A stretch of DNA of 64,000 nucleotides from Annulohypoxylon bovei var. microspora (lineage: Eukaryota > Ascomycota > Sordariomycetes > Xylariales > Hypoxylaceae), in NCBI GenBank assembly GCA_022836615.1, contig MU405309.1:81857-145856 (forward strand). Direction: 5' to 3'. Position 1 is the first letter of the stretch; each line of letters begins with the position of its first letter. Of this stretch, positions 1 to 11,407 are shown one piece after another. The notes under the pieces were generated by a model. That model searched no databases and was not told the DNA's origin. It worked only from the letters and a program-made list of their open reading frames with translations. The position numbers and the translations under genes are program-made.

Positions 1-1944
1 ATGGACGGAACTATGATCCGGGTCTGGTCCAACTGGTGGGGTCTCGTTACTGGCGTCTGGTTGTTTGTGGGAGCAAGTCTTCTATTGCACTTTGGTAAGG
101 CAGCCAGTTTTCAATCTTACTCGTCCAGCGAAGGCGTCATCTCGAGGAATCGATACGGCTTCTGCGCTCTGGTGGCCTTCCTTATCGTCTTCGCCCAGAC
201 AATTTTTGTGAGCCCCGGTGGGTTCCGCCCTACTCCTACCCCGATCATCGCCAACGCCAGAATCGAGTCAGATGCCTGGATAGCCAGTGCTGGGAAGAGT
301 AAATCGCTCCAAGAGGCTGTCTCGGAGTATAGAGAGCGCTATGGCATACCGCCGCCTCCTAATTTCGATAAGTGGTATCACTTCGCAACCTCGGTCAAAT
401 CCCCTATCATCGATACCTTCGATCAGATTCACGCAGACCTCCTTCCGTACTGGGGTACCTTACCATCTATCCTGCGACAGAGGACAACTCATTTGCTCGA
501 ACACCCGTCGCTGTCCATGGGTGGCATCATCCTCGAAGGTGGAAAGATCGACGTCTCTCCACACATCCACGGCACTCATAGATGGATGATGGACGTTACG
601 AAGGACATGCTTGAACCCTTTGCCCAGTGGCTACCTGATATGCAGCTCGCCTTCAACCTCGATGACGAATGTCGCGTATCAATTCCGTTCGATCGTATGG
701 AAGCCTATACGAAAGAAGGGCTAAAAGCAAAGGCAAGATTGAGCGCAAAGCAGGAGTTATTCCCATTCAGCAACACCCAAGAGCCACCCTGGGTAATGGA
801 CTACCTGGATGCAGACGAGAAGATCTGGGACGAGAAATCACCGTGGTTCTTGGATAGGTCCAAGCGTCAGATCTTCTACGAGTGGATCTCGCCATCATGC
901 CCAGCTGATTCTCCGGTGAACAAGTACCGCTGGTGGAACAAAAAGGCAGAGTGTCTAGGATGCTCTGCTCCGCATATGACAAACGGATTTGTATCTAACT
1001 GGACGTTGTCTGGTGACTTGTGCCATCAGCCTGACCTTGCGTATCTGCATGGTGTCCTGTTGTCGCCGTCTGCCATGGCGCCTTCGCACACGCTGTTTCC
1101 CGTCTTTAGCCAGAGTCGATTGCACAACTTCGCCGACATACTGTATCCGAGTCCTTGGAACTTTGGCGAGAAGGTCGAGATCGAAAACAACAAGAGTATA
1201 CCTTGGAACCAAAAACTAAATAGCGTATATTGGCGTGGCGCTTCCTCGGATGGCTATGCCATCCACGGCGCCTGGCAGACGTTCTTGCGGGCTAGGTTTG
1301 TTCACATGGCTGCTAAAGCCAAATTGTCTGTCAGGGCAAAATCCCTCTTCAATCTCGTTCATTCTCGAAGAGGCATCCTTTCCTCGTTACCATCTGCCTC
1401 GACACCATCCCCTTTCCCACAACCCATAACCCCCACAGACGACCACCTCACCGTCAATGCCTCATTCGTTGGCAGCTTCAACCGTTGCGACGATCGCGAC
1501 TGCGCAGCTGAGCACATCACCTTCTACGGTTCAGCCACTGCCGAACCGCCACCCTCCCTCGATTTCCAAGAGCATTGGCGTCATCGCCACCTCATAGACC
1601 TTGACGGCGCCGCCTTCAGCGGCCGTTTCATACCATTCCTAAAGTCTGGGTCCTTACCGTACCGCGCCGCCCTCTTCCGCACGTGGTGGGAAGAACGCGT
1701 TCACGCTTGGAGGCACTTCGTACCCCTCGACGTACGGCTCGGCGATCTGTGGAACGCGGTGAACTACTTAGGCGGGCCAGGCTTGTCCGAAGCGGACGAG
1801 ATCGCACAAGCCGGCCGCGACTGGGCGCTCCAGTCGCTCCGGAAGGAGGATATGCAAGTCTACATGTTTCGCCTACTACTCGAGTGGGGACGCCTCGTGG
1901 ACGATCGCAGGGAGGATCTTGGCTTCGCGCTCCAAGAGGGTTAA
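1..1944 (+). CDS. GT90 (CAP10-type) glycosyltransferase, probably 5'-truncated by the window edge
   Basis: This open frame of 647 residues is a fungal GT90 (CAP10) glycosyltransferase, a Golgi or ER membrane family that transfers sugars such as xylose to glycans or lipids. The N-terminal 75 residues hold two hydrophobic segments (about 13-32 and 51-70). The soluble part starts near residue 100 with the motif ERYGIPPPPNFDKW, typical of fungal members. The catalytic region includes VYWRGASSDGY (about 405-417) and a downstream block around RFIPFLKSGSLPYRAALF (about 545-562). No introns are needed. The frame is open from base 1. Fungal GT90 proteins often carry several more membrane spans, so the ATG at base 1 may be internal and the true start may lie outside the window. 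The acceptor and donor sugar cannot be read from sequence. Confidence 0.85.
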   Translation: MDGTMIRVWSNWWGLVTGVWLFVGASLLLHFGKAASFQSYSSSEGVISRNRYGFCALVAFLIVFAQTIFVSPGGFRPTPTPIIANARIESDAWIASAGKSKSLQEAVSEYRERYGIPPPPNFDKWYHFATSVKSPIIDTFDQIHADLLPYWGTLPSILRQRTTHLLEHPSLSMGGIILEGGKIDVSPHIHGTHRWMMDVTKDMLEPFAQWLPDMQLAFNLDDECRVSIPFDRMEAYTKEGLKAKARLSAKQELFPFSNTQEPPWVMDYLDADEKIWDEKSPWFLDRSKRQIFYEWISPSCPADSPVNKYRWWNKKAECLGCSAPHMTNGFVSNWTLSGDLCHQPDLAYLHGVLLSPSAMAPSHTLFPVFSQSRLHNFADILYPSPWNFGEKVEIENNKSIPWNQKLNSVYWRGASSDGYAIHGAWQTFLRARFVHMAAKAKLSVRAKSLFNLVHSRRGILSSLPSASTPSPFPQPITPTDDHLTVNASFVGSFNRCDDRDCAAEHITFYGSATAEPPPSLDFQEHWRHRHLIDLDGAAFSGRFIPFLKSGSLPYRAALFRTWWEERVHAWRHFVPLDVRLGDLWNAVNYLGGPGLSEADEIAQAGRDWALQSLRKEDMQVYMFRLLLEWGRLVDDRREDLGFALQEG

Positions 1945-3024
1945 GTCCAAAATAAAATAATAAGGTTGGCTATACGCTTGATGGAAATGACATGCATACT
2001 GGGGACTGTACATACATACACGGATGGACGGGCGGGCATATGGGTATGCTTGTCTCGCTGATTGCTTATTGCTCGAATGGATGATTTTACGCTTTGATAC
2101 CACCGCGGAGGGGGGCGACTAGAGGCTATAGTACGATGCGTACGTACATACATTATTATATACATGTACACGAATGATACCACGATAAATAAATTATATT
2201 TAAACTTTTTTAGACTTTTTTAGTTGTACGGGTTGATTCGAGGTGCTATGTTTGTGGATGTCTTTCTGAAAATCCGGATAGTCTAAGGCAAGGCGAACAT
2301 GATCGATTTAGGGGTTACTAATGGCCGCAAAATATCCAGATTTGTTTCGTGATCAAGTTCGTCAAGCAAAGGATTTCAATTTATTTCTATTATTATTTGT
2401 TTTAAAACCGATCCAACATTGCATTTTATCCAGTCGAAATATCAGTTGCCCTATCAACTATTCGTCAAGTTTAGGGAGTGAGAGTTTGCAAATCGAAAAT
2501 GTCAAATAAACTAGCCTAGCTCCTATATATGGGCTAGGAAACGGGGCTATGTACCTAATCTATCGATCGTTGAGAAGGCAAAGAGTAAAAAGGAGGAAAG
2601 AAGAGAAGTACACGGTGTAGTGAATTTATGTGGTTGATCAATACGCAGGATAAAACTAGTAATTAAGTCCCCTTCTTGCTTCCGATCATCGCCTCAGATA
2701 TTCTATATTTCTTTTCCCATTTCATGATTCGTTCCAACGCCCTTTCTTCCGCCAGCCCATCTGCGCTAGATTGAGCGGCTCTCGTTTCTCCACTCCATCT
2801 CCTGCATGCTCCATGTTCGCCATTCCCTCAGCAAATTAGGTCAGCGAAACCTAAGGCAATTCGTTGACGGATATCCCGGGAGGTCTTGCTATCGGTACGC
2901 ATATACGTAAAGGTAGCATTACTAAGATCCCGGAGTAGAATCCGATGATAGTACGGAGGATAAAGTAAGGTAAAAAGAGCCGGAAGCAAATTTAGCTAGC
3001 TATGCTAGTCTGCTCGAGATGAGC
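1945..3024. other. Intergenic, convergent gene ends
   Basis: This stretch separates the 3' ends of the GT90 and TBC genes. It is AT-rich with many TACATA/GTACATAC microsatellite-like runs around 2000-2170. I see no supported gene, RNA or transposon in it. Confidence 0.6.
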
Positions 3025-5311
3025 TTATGACTTGCCAGCGTCTCGGACTCTAGCCATCCATGAATCCACCTTCTCCTGCTGGTCTAGTTGACTCCTGGAT
3101 TCGATCACCCTCTGCACCTCGGTAGTCGTGTTAGCATCGAGCAGGCGTACTTCCAGATCTAATAACAAAGCGACGGCCGCACGGATGTGGACCGTGTCCC
3201 CTTCAAATACGTATACGTCCCATAGCCGAGTGCATTCGTCAAGGCTGAAATGGCGCGTGAAGCAGGAAGTGAATACCTCACTGAGGTAGTCGTTCGGCTC
3301 TAGACCGAGTTCGGAGTTGGTGAGATGTTGATGAAGTCGCGGAGACTTGGTACCCAAGGTCTGAAGGAGGAGGTTAAATGCCGACGTTTTAGCCCCTACG
3401 TCAGAAGCATAGAAGGAAAAGGGAAGAGGCCGGTTTAGAACGTTGGCTAAAGAGACAAAAGCTGCAGCAGGCGTAGCAAGGTTGAGCAACAGTATCGCCG
3501 CGATAGTCTGTGCAATGGTCAGTACACAGATACGTAAACTACAAACGGACCAAGGTTGGAAAACTCACGTTACAGCCGGAGACGTAGCCGATGTCGCTCC
3601 GGTACATGGCGTATGCGCCAAGGACATCAATCAGACCCTCGTGTAACGGAGCGCCGGCTTGGAAGATTTTAAGGTCAGGCCAAGTCCGCTCTTCCACATC
3701 CGTCCTGATCTGAGCAAACCAAGCCATCTTCCGTTCGTCCTCAGCGCTCGCTTTTCCAGCCGCGCAACGATCTTCAACTTCACGAACCCTTGCCAAGGCA
3801 GCCTGGAACGACGATTCGGTCAAACCCAGCTCGTTTCCGATAGCTCGAGCCCATACGGCACCTCTACTACGAGGCGCCACGCCCTTCCACCATAATTCAC
3901 GGGTCCGCCGTTCACGAACGGCAGCATCCCATCTCTTCAAGACGTCGTCTTCCCATACTTGCATAAGCGCTTTAGCAGCATTGTCTTTGGTGCGCTCCTT
4001 CTCCTTTTGGGCGGCCTCTCGCTTCTTGTCGGCCTCGATGCTACTTGCCATCATCCTCTTGTACTCTCTAATATGTCTTTTCTCCTCCATGGGGTCCTTA
4101 GGCGGCAGCCAAGACGGCCTTGTCCGCGAAAGAACAGCCTCCTTCTCTTTAGAGACGGGTAAGGGATCAATCATAATGTTAGTACGCCGAAGAGGAGGGA
4201 GTTCAGCAAGCGCAGATTTCACACGGGGTTTCAGCACCGGGCGATCGTATGTCGAGTGGCATAAGCCATGCTTGTCAAGCTCATCCGCATGTTCCTCTAG
4301 CTTCTCGGTAAGGGCCTTCGCTTCAGGGTTGAGTTCTGAAATAGCAGCAGTCCAACTCTTGGCGCGAATTTTGGCCGAGGAGGATGTTGATGACCGGAGC
4401 GAGTCCGTAGACGACGAATCTGTCTTCCACGCCGGAGACTTCAGGGAACCTTGATGAACCGCAACCGGGGGCGTACCATTCCCGACGCTACGAACACGTT
4501 CTTTAGTTCGCCTTTCGGGGGATGTCGAGGTAGAGCTTGGGCGGCTAGCAGACCGCTCCATCGGTGGGCGAGGTGATAGCGGAACATTATCTAGGATGAG
4601 ATCATCTGGGATATTATCGTCATCATCGTCGTCACATTCCTTCTCCAAGTCAATTGCCGATTTAGGTTCTCGGCCCAGCTGCCAGCTGCTTCGTCGTTGT
4701 TTTGGCACCGCGAGACTGCTGTCTCGAGGACTAAGCGATCGAGCAGAAACATTAGGGCTCGGACTTCGACGGCGGCGGGACGCAGTGGAAGAAGCGGATC
4801 GTACCGAGAGACCGCGCACCGGTAAAGGACCTGAATGGGGCTGAGGGCCAATGCCAGTACTAAGACTGCGAGTGCTAGTATCACGGAAATGTGCGGTCAA
4901 AGTCGGTGCTCTGGATCGCGACCCTGAAAAGGACGCAGCAGTACGCGGCTGCGGACGAGCTAGATCGCGAGGTTGAGGATGAATCTTAGGACCAACATGT
5001 TTCGCAGACGCGGCGCGAAGGTCGGAAGCGAAGGAAGCACTATAGGGATTCGGAACTGATTTAATTTGGGTGTTGCGATAGTGAGAAGCGTCGATGGAGG
5101 CGATATCGTCATCAAGCCCAATCTCCTCAAAATTGGCGACATCTGCCGTGGTAGCATCGTCGCCATCGTCCGAGTTGAACGAGCGCACGGACGACGCTCG
5201 GGAAGTAATGGCGGACGAAGTCATGCCGGGTGGTGATCCAGGACTCGGAATTGCGAGGTCAACCCCGTCTGCGTGTCCTCCGCCGTAGGTCATGATCGCA
5301 TGGTCAAGCAT
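3025..5311 (-). CDS. TBC-domain Rab GTPase-activating protein, 2 exons
   Basis: Exons are 5311-3569 and 3507-3025, with a 61-bp intron (3508-3568; GTGAGT donor, ACAG acceptor) joining in phase 0 to give about 741 residues. The first 380 residues are Ser/Pro/Arg-rich and probably disordered. The C-terminal half is a TBC domain, which speeds GTP hydrolysis by Rab proteins in vesicle traffic. The arginine-finger motif is present as IRTDVEERTWPDL, just before the intron. The splice rebuilds the core TBC strand as GYVSGCNTIAAILLLNLA, which supports the join strongly. The glutamine-finger motif, normally YxQG, reads YVSG here, so the second catalytic residue is missing. The protein may therefore use a different mechanism or bind Rab without catalysis. 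The Rab target is unknown. Confidence 0.85.
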
Positions 5312-6795
5312 CGGGGGGCCGGCTTGGAATAGAGTGTTACAAGAACCGGTCTTGAATTATCGTCCCCGAGGAAGAACACAATGAAATTGCGCGTTAGTTG
5401 TGGTTGCTTTGGTGGAGACGAGAAACGAAATCGGATCGTGCTTCCACCAAGAGATAGACAGTATGATCTTCGTCGATCTTGTTTATGTGAGTTCCAGCTC
5501 TCAATGATGGCTTCAGACGAAGGAATCAGAGAAAAATGCAAGGGTGCACAGGAATAGCAACAGCGAGAGGCGATGTCGAGTGTATGAGCCGTCGGAGCAA
5601 ATCACGACAGAGCAAAGATGTTCGAGAATCCTCAATTCGAAAGAGCCAGGATGCCCAAGGGAAGCCCCTGATTTGTGGTAGCGTTGTTGTGGGAGAAGTG
5701 AGATGAGGCTTGTCAATTGTCTCACGATCCTAGTAAGGAATAGCCCCTAGATGTCGGCGTAGTGTGTCGGATGTGGGATGTTGGATATTTGATTATTTAA
5801 CTTATTAATTGAATTGCTCTCGCCTGGAGACGAGTAAGAATTAATGAATATACAATATTCGATTTCTCTGTATAGAAAAAACGAGAGTTAGCACGATGGT
5901 ATTGTGCTCTTTGTTAGTGATGGTAGTTTTCGTGATGGTCGTTATAACGGCCTAGTATAGTTGGGAACTTGGAAATGGGATATCCGTGCAGAATTAGTGA
6001 CGATAACGTTTCGACGTTCCAATGCTGATCGATTAAGCTCAAGCAAGACGCATTATAATTCAGCAGGGGGAAGTCTATGCTGCAATCCGTAATTCGTAGG
6101 CGTATATATGTATGTCTGGTATGTATGTTTGTATGTATCGTTAAGGATGTTGAGACTGTAATGGTGGTAGTCTCGGATGCTCGCGGGTTGTGTGCAAAGC
6201 GAAGGATCAAAGTTGAATAAAAAAACGAGCGGACGACGATAAATCGTGTGAAAGAGTGGACGAATATCAAAACTGCTTTTGATATCCTACGAAAAATAAC
6301 ACAACATGACGGCTTCCTTGGATAATGAGCGGATCCTCCTAATACGACGAGGAAATGATAATAAAAAGGGCAAAAGTTGGAACTTGGAAGAAAGTGAGGA
6401 AAGTTGGAGGTGAATGATGATGCTGCGGTTGCGAGATGGAAAGGGACGAATCGTCCTAGGATCCACTTTAGGTACCCAGCAGTAGCGCCTTCCGCCAGAG
6501 CTCTCTGTTGTGCACGGGTCCTAATCCACCATTAAAAACTTCCCCTTAAAAATCTAGGCGCGAAGGATCCTCTTGGAAAAAGGGGTGTGTACCTATGTAC
6601 CGACAAAGCGTAATTACAATTTTTACCAATCAGGTTATGATGCGCTTACTAGGGACCCAATCAACTCGATCTCCGATTTGACGATTTAATTCTCCACCAT
6701 CAGGTACTCTTCATCAGAATACTCCCTTGTACTACAATTGACATGCAAGATGCAAGTACACATGCTTCTGCCTTAATCTCGAAATCTCGCATCTA

Positions 6796-7333
6796 CAGTG
6801 GGATGCATTTGAAATGAAACTTTTTTTTGTACCCTCAAGTTGCGCCAAGCCACTACTCCCAATCTGGGTAGCGCCCTTCCAGAACTGGACTAGCCTATCT
6901 AAGAAGCAGCCAATGAAAAGCGTTTCAGATTTCCGCATTGGTGTTAGCGTATAATGACTAAGTAATGACTAAGCAATGACTCAGTAATGACTAAGCTACT
7001 TCGCCGGACCAAGTGTTTTCTTTGATCTAGTTTTTCTCCACGAATATAAGCCTAAAGTAAATGCAACCAGGCTCATTCGAATCGCACGTTTGAGGGCTAT
7101 AATTACCAATTAAGCCTTGCTATTTTCCATCATTAATCAAAAAGTTATTTAGGTTAAAAGACAATATTTAGTTGGTGATGCAATTTAGCGGCGGGTAGCT
7201 CGGGGATGACTAATTCCGATGAGCGTCACGTGAGTTGACCTATTTTTAAAATGAAGCTATCCGGATTCGGAAGTAGCGTCTTGGCGTAACTTGAGGGTAC
7301 AAAAAAAAGTTTCATTTCAAATGCATCCCACTG
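6796..7333. mobile_element. Non-autonomous Tc1/mariner-type MITE, 538 bp
   Basis: Terminal inverted repeats of 54 bp (6796-6849 and 7280-7333) match at all but one position. They start CAGTGGG and end CCCACTG, and the element is bounded on both sides by TA (6794-6795 and 7334-7335), the target-site duplication of Tc1/mariner/pogo elements. The interior is AT-rich and carries no transposase frame, so it would have depended on a transposase supplied elsewhere. It contains a tandem array of 11-bp units (6952-6995). Confidence 0.88.
6952..6995 (+). repeat. Four tandem 11-bp units carrying TGACTAA/TGACTCA
   Basis: Four head-to-tail copies of TAATGACTAAG lie inside the MITE; the third copy reads CAATGACTCAG. 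Each unit holds a TGACTAA or TGACTCA core, which looks like a fungal AP-1/Gcn4-type bZIP site. The spacing is 11 bp, about one helical turn. Binding is inferred from the motif only. Confidence 0.75.
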
Positions 7334-8273
7334 TAAGATCAACTAGGTATCCAAACGACAGGCAATTACAAATGACTCTTCAGACTTAATGCAATATTAT
7401 GTACTCACAATCCCGATCGATATGATAGATATTCGGTCTCGTCCAACTTCCCGTATATACTTAAACTACGAAGCAAGGAACCCCCGAACACCGGCGGTGC
7501 CGTCCGTTATACATACCTATGCAGGTACAGCTCACGATTCAGCTCAGCCACTTCCAGTAGCTATTAGAAGCCGACCGTTCCAAGGTTCTTGTTTCATCAC
7601 CGCTATCCTACCACATCTTTTACATCTAGTCTTCGGCGCCTACCTGCGTACATATGTATAACTTCATAGCCCAGAGTTCTAATATGTGTACATACATAAT
7701 ACATAACCGTAGCCTTCCTTATACGTACATATCCAGAAAGAGACATAGAGAAGGGGGAAGGAGGGGGAAAGCTCCTTACGTCAGTTACGAAACCTTGTAT
7801 ACTACTATGTATAAACAATGAAACAGATTCCAACGCAGACAACATCTGCGACCTACTTAGGATAGTTACTCTACCATTCCTCCGGGGATGAATAAGCTCC
7901 AGGAGAAACATGGATACCCATATAAGCACCGAACTATGTGAGTATGAGTCTACCAAGCGAACCTTCTCTGAGTTTCAATTCATGTACTCCGCGTGATAAG
8001 CCACGTTATGGCAGGCCTTGGGTCTGTTGAGGCGCGCTATGTTAACGTTCCCAACATTCGCAAGGCTGCGTATGGAAGGGAGGGAGAAGAGACTCTTCGG
8101 TCTAAAAAACAAATAGGACACAACACGAGAGGGAACGAGGCGCGGCTAGCTTTTTAGACTGATCAGTCATCAACGATGCTATTTTTATGCCGCAGCAAAT
8201 CTCATTATAATGCCTTTACACTGAACGCCACTCATTGCCAGCCGTTGGTCATCCCCCACGGTGAACCGAAATT

Positions 8274-10734
8274 TTAGGGAATGATCTCCTCGCTCTCCTC
8301 GAGAACCTCTTCCACGATTTCCTCGATGACTTGCTCCTCTCCGTTTTCGGGCGACTTATCATCAGCCTCGTCCGCGTGCCTAGGCAAGCCTCGCTCGAGC
8401 CTCTCCTCCTCGAGCTCGGACTCAACCGACTCGCGCCACGCCAACCATTCGTCAAGCAGTCGTCTTCTAGCCTCGACCACCGCCAAGTCTGCAGAAGCTC
8501 CGCGTTCCGCATCTTCCTGCTCGAAGACCTTGGAGTACTCACGAAGGTTCTTGCGGATCTGCTTCTGCTCGTCCTTGCTCAGGAGAGTAGCAGGCCTTGG
8601 GCGCCATAACCATTGCCGGAACTTGTCAACGGGTTCCTCTCGTAATAATTCACCCTTGAAATCGTAGACGTGATATCCATTCTCCATCTATTACCAACAA
8701 TTAGCAACTAAATATTGGAGGGTGGGGGTGAGAGTAGAATTGTTAAGCGTACCGTATGCTTCCAGACAGACGCCCAAGAAGAGACGAAGCGTCCTGACGG
8801 GTCCCATGCAATATCCGTGACACCGTAATGGTCCGCCGTGTTCATGAGCTGCAGATTAGCGGTGAGATCTTTGTCGCTTTCCGGCTTCTCGCCCTCGAAG
8901 TCTAAATCGAAGAAGTCGATATCGGAACTCTGCTGGTTGGCAACCGTACCGATAACAACAAAACGACCACGCGGCGACCAATAGATGGCGTTGCTATTCT
9001 TCTTATCCAGAGTCCGCAGATGCTTGAAATTGCCTATGGCTGACCCCTTAGCCTTCTCGGGGCAGAAGAAGGACACGGAGGTCTTCGGGGCGACAGCCGT
9101 AGGGCCGGTCGGCTCGGTTGTCGTGATGATCACGAAACGATCTCCTTTTGGTTCCCAGGCGAAGTTGATGACGGTGTCCTTGATCGTATCGACAACTTCG
9201 ACAGGCACGCCCTTTTCTTTGATACGGAAAATCTCAAGGGTGGTGGCCTGCGACTTCTTGGATTTCGAATGCCGGTCAACCTTTACCGAGAGGTACGTGG
9301 CGTCCGACTGCCAATGGAGCTTTGCATCAGTGACACTGAACAGATTCAAAGATCGAACGAGCTGCTTCGAAGGTATGCTCATCAATCCGACCTTTGCGGG
9401 ATTGCTGCCAATCTCCGGCGTCCAGAAGCAGAATAGCTGCTCGTACTGCTTCACACCCTCCCTCTGAGGTGTCGAGGGCGCCCACTCGAAGTCCATGACG
9501 CCTTCGATCTTGATCGTCGTCTTGTCTAGCAGATTCATGCGAGGCAGCTCATACACCGAGATGGACGAGCCTTGAGTCATCCGCGCCACGTATTTGTCGT
9601 CGGAAGACCACTTGAACGCCGGCCAGGGGAACTTGGGCTGCTGCTTTGCCGGCGCCGCGCTAGAATCGCCAGTGCTGGGTATGTCGATATTCGCGAAGGA
9701 TCGGAGAGGCTTGGATGTCTCGACTTCCCAGATGACATAATTCTTGCCATCCTCGTCTAAGGACAGCTGGGGATGTCCCTCGTCAGGTATAGAGATAGGC
9801 CTGTTCGACCATGTGACGACGTACTTCTCGTTAGGGGAGAATTCGAGCATGTTGACAAACGGATGCGCGAACCGTCTCTGGCGAGACCACGAGGCACCAC
9901 CCCAGAGCTGCACACCCTGCTGGTGAACGGACACCAAAAACGTTCCCAAGGGCGACCACGCAATGAAGCTCTCAGTCCAGTGCTGTCGGTCGACGATATT
10001 CTCGGGGGGTTCCTTCTCGTTGTTCCAGAAAACGCCAACGACGTCGCCCCGATACATGGCAAACTGATCGCGGCCACGACCGCTCGGGTCGGCCAAGAAC
10101 GAACGCAGGTGTTCCTTTTCTGCGAAGTCCTCGATCTTGGGAGGAACGTAGTTCTCGTCTACCCGTCCTTCTCGGCCGTAGCGATCGACATCCGTCATCT
10201 TGTTGACTCTCAGGGTATGCTTCTTGTCGAGCGGGACCATATCGAGCTGTCTCACGGCGGCGGCAGCTTCGGCAGCGGAAGAATATTCAACGAAGGCAAA
10301 TCTACGTGCTTGTCAGTATTGTGATATTCTTCCGGCAACAACACATGTAGCTCGTAGCACATATAACTTGAGCAGGGCATGACGTGGTCTGGTAGGGGTT
10401 GGTAGGGGTTGATAGGGGTTGATAGAGGCGAGATAAAATAGCGAGATGAAATAGTAGTTACATACCTGAGAGACTTGCCATTCTCCATAGGCATATAAAC
10501 TTGATCTTCTCTAGTCTTTCCAAGTTGGTTCAGCTTCTTCATTAAGAATTTTACAAGCTTGGGCTTCTGCTCCTCGTTGACTTCGGGTAGACCATCAATA
10601 ACGACGAATGTGTCGTAGCCCTGCTCAAGTTGGACTTCGTATTTCTCGCGCAGATCGGAAATGTCAATCTCATCCTCGTCATAATCGTCCTCATCGACGT
10701 CTGCATCACGCAGATGATCAAACGACGGCGCCAT
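8274..10734 (-). CDS. PRT1: Translation initiation factor eIF3 subunit b (PRT1), 3 exons
   Basis: Exons are 10734-10466, 10301-8753 and 8687-8274; introns are 164 and 65 bp. The joins keep the frame through SLR|FAFVEYSS and WKHT|MENGYH and give about 743 residues, the usual size for fungal eIF3b. The protein scaffolds the eIF3 complex on the 40S ribosomal subunit during start-codon scanning. The order is an acidic N-terminus, an RRM (about 38-125, with the first intron inside it), a WD40-like beta-propeller over most of the protein, and a charged helical C-terminus rich in Glu that ends in a very acidic tail. The gene is divergent from CCT-beta with about 670 bp between the start codons. Identification rests on colinear similarity along the whole length. 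Confidence 0.95.
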
Positions 10735-11407
10735 GTTGGGTCAGCGCGTTATGTATGTAGGTATTCGCAAGAGAGGGTGTCGGTTCGTCTGTGGGGCTTT
10801 GTGAGAAAAATTGCCCCGCCTTAGAAAAAGTGAGGATAGACGAAGATGCGAAAATCGTGGCTGACCTTTAGTCGCAATAGTCAATTTGTAACAAGATCCT
10901 AGGAATTGTTGTATTATTCCTTGAGAAGAAGGATGCACTGGATAATCAATATCGCAGCGGGATCCAATAATTAACTATTGGCACGAATAGTTATCACGGA
11001 AGACGGAAGGGAGGAAAGGCGAAAGTTTTCTTAGTTCAAGGCCAATTATTTTTTTTACAGGTTGGCTTTTTTTTGATGTTCTCAAGGTGAAAAGCCCCAA
11101 TTGTGTGTGTCCCCGCCAATCCGCTTATCATCCCGCTGATAGCACCTCATTGGTTCACTGTATCAGGCAGGCACACCACAGTCCAACCCCACCTTTAGCG
11201 TTGGAGCTAGAGCTTCGGAAGCATATTTCTCCCTAATCCGTTGTGTCCCGCGAAAAAAGTCTAGGTACAGCCCGCATTTGCATCTGAAGCTCTCACCAGG
11301 CCCACCATAAGGTAGCGGACATACATGACAAGCTCAAGCTTCTTCAAGAGGCAAACCACAACAGAAAAAGGTCCTAATCGAATCATTATAACAAATCAGT
11401 GGTAAAG
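10735..11407. promoter_or_regulatory. Shared intergenic promoter region of eIF3b and CCT-beta
   Basis: This 673-bp segment separates two divergently transcribed housekeeping genes and must hold both promoters. It contains T/A tracts (for example 11049-11073) and a CCAAT at 11117-11121. No clear TATA box is placed for either gene. Co-regulation is an inference from layout only. Confidence 0.6.

Larger units (their letters stand above)
5312..8273. other. Intergenic, 3 kb, contains a Tc1/mariner-type MITE
   Basis: This is the 5' flank of the TBC gene and the 3' flank of eIF3b. Apart from the MITE at 6796-7333 I find no supported gene. Short open frames here lack domains and have composition no different from non-coding DNA. 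Confidence 0.55.

Noticed and set aside
5914..6270. 118-residue minus-strand frame rich in Thr, Ile and His
   Set aside because: No domain, no matching splice structure, AT-rich upstream flank of the TBC gene.
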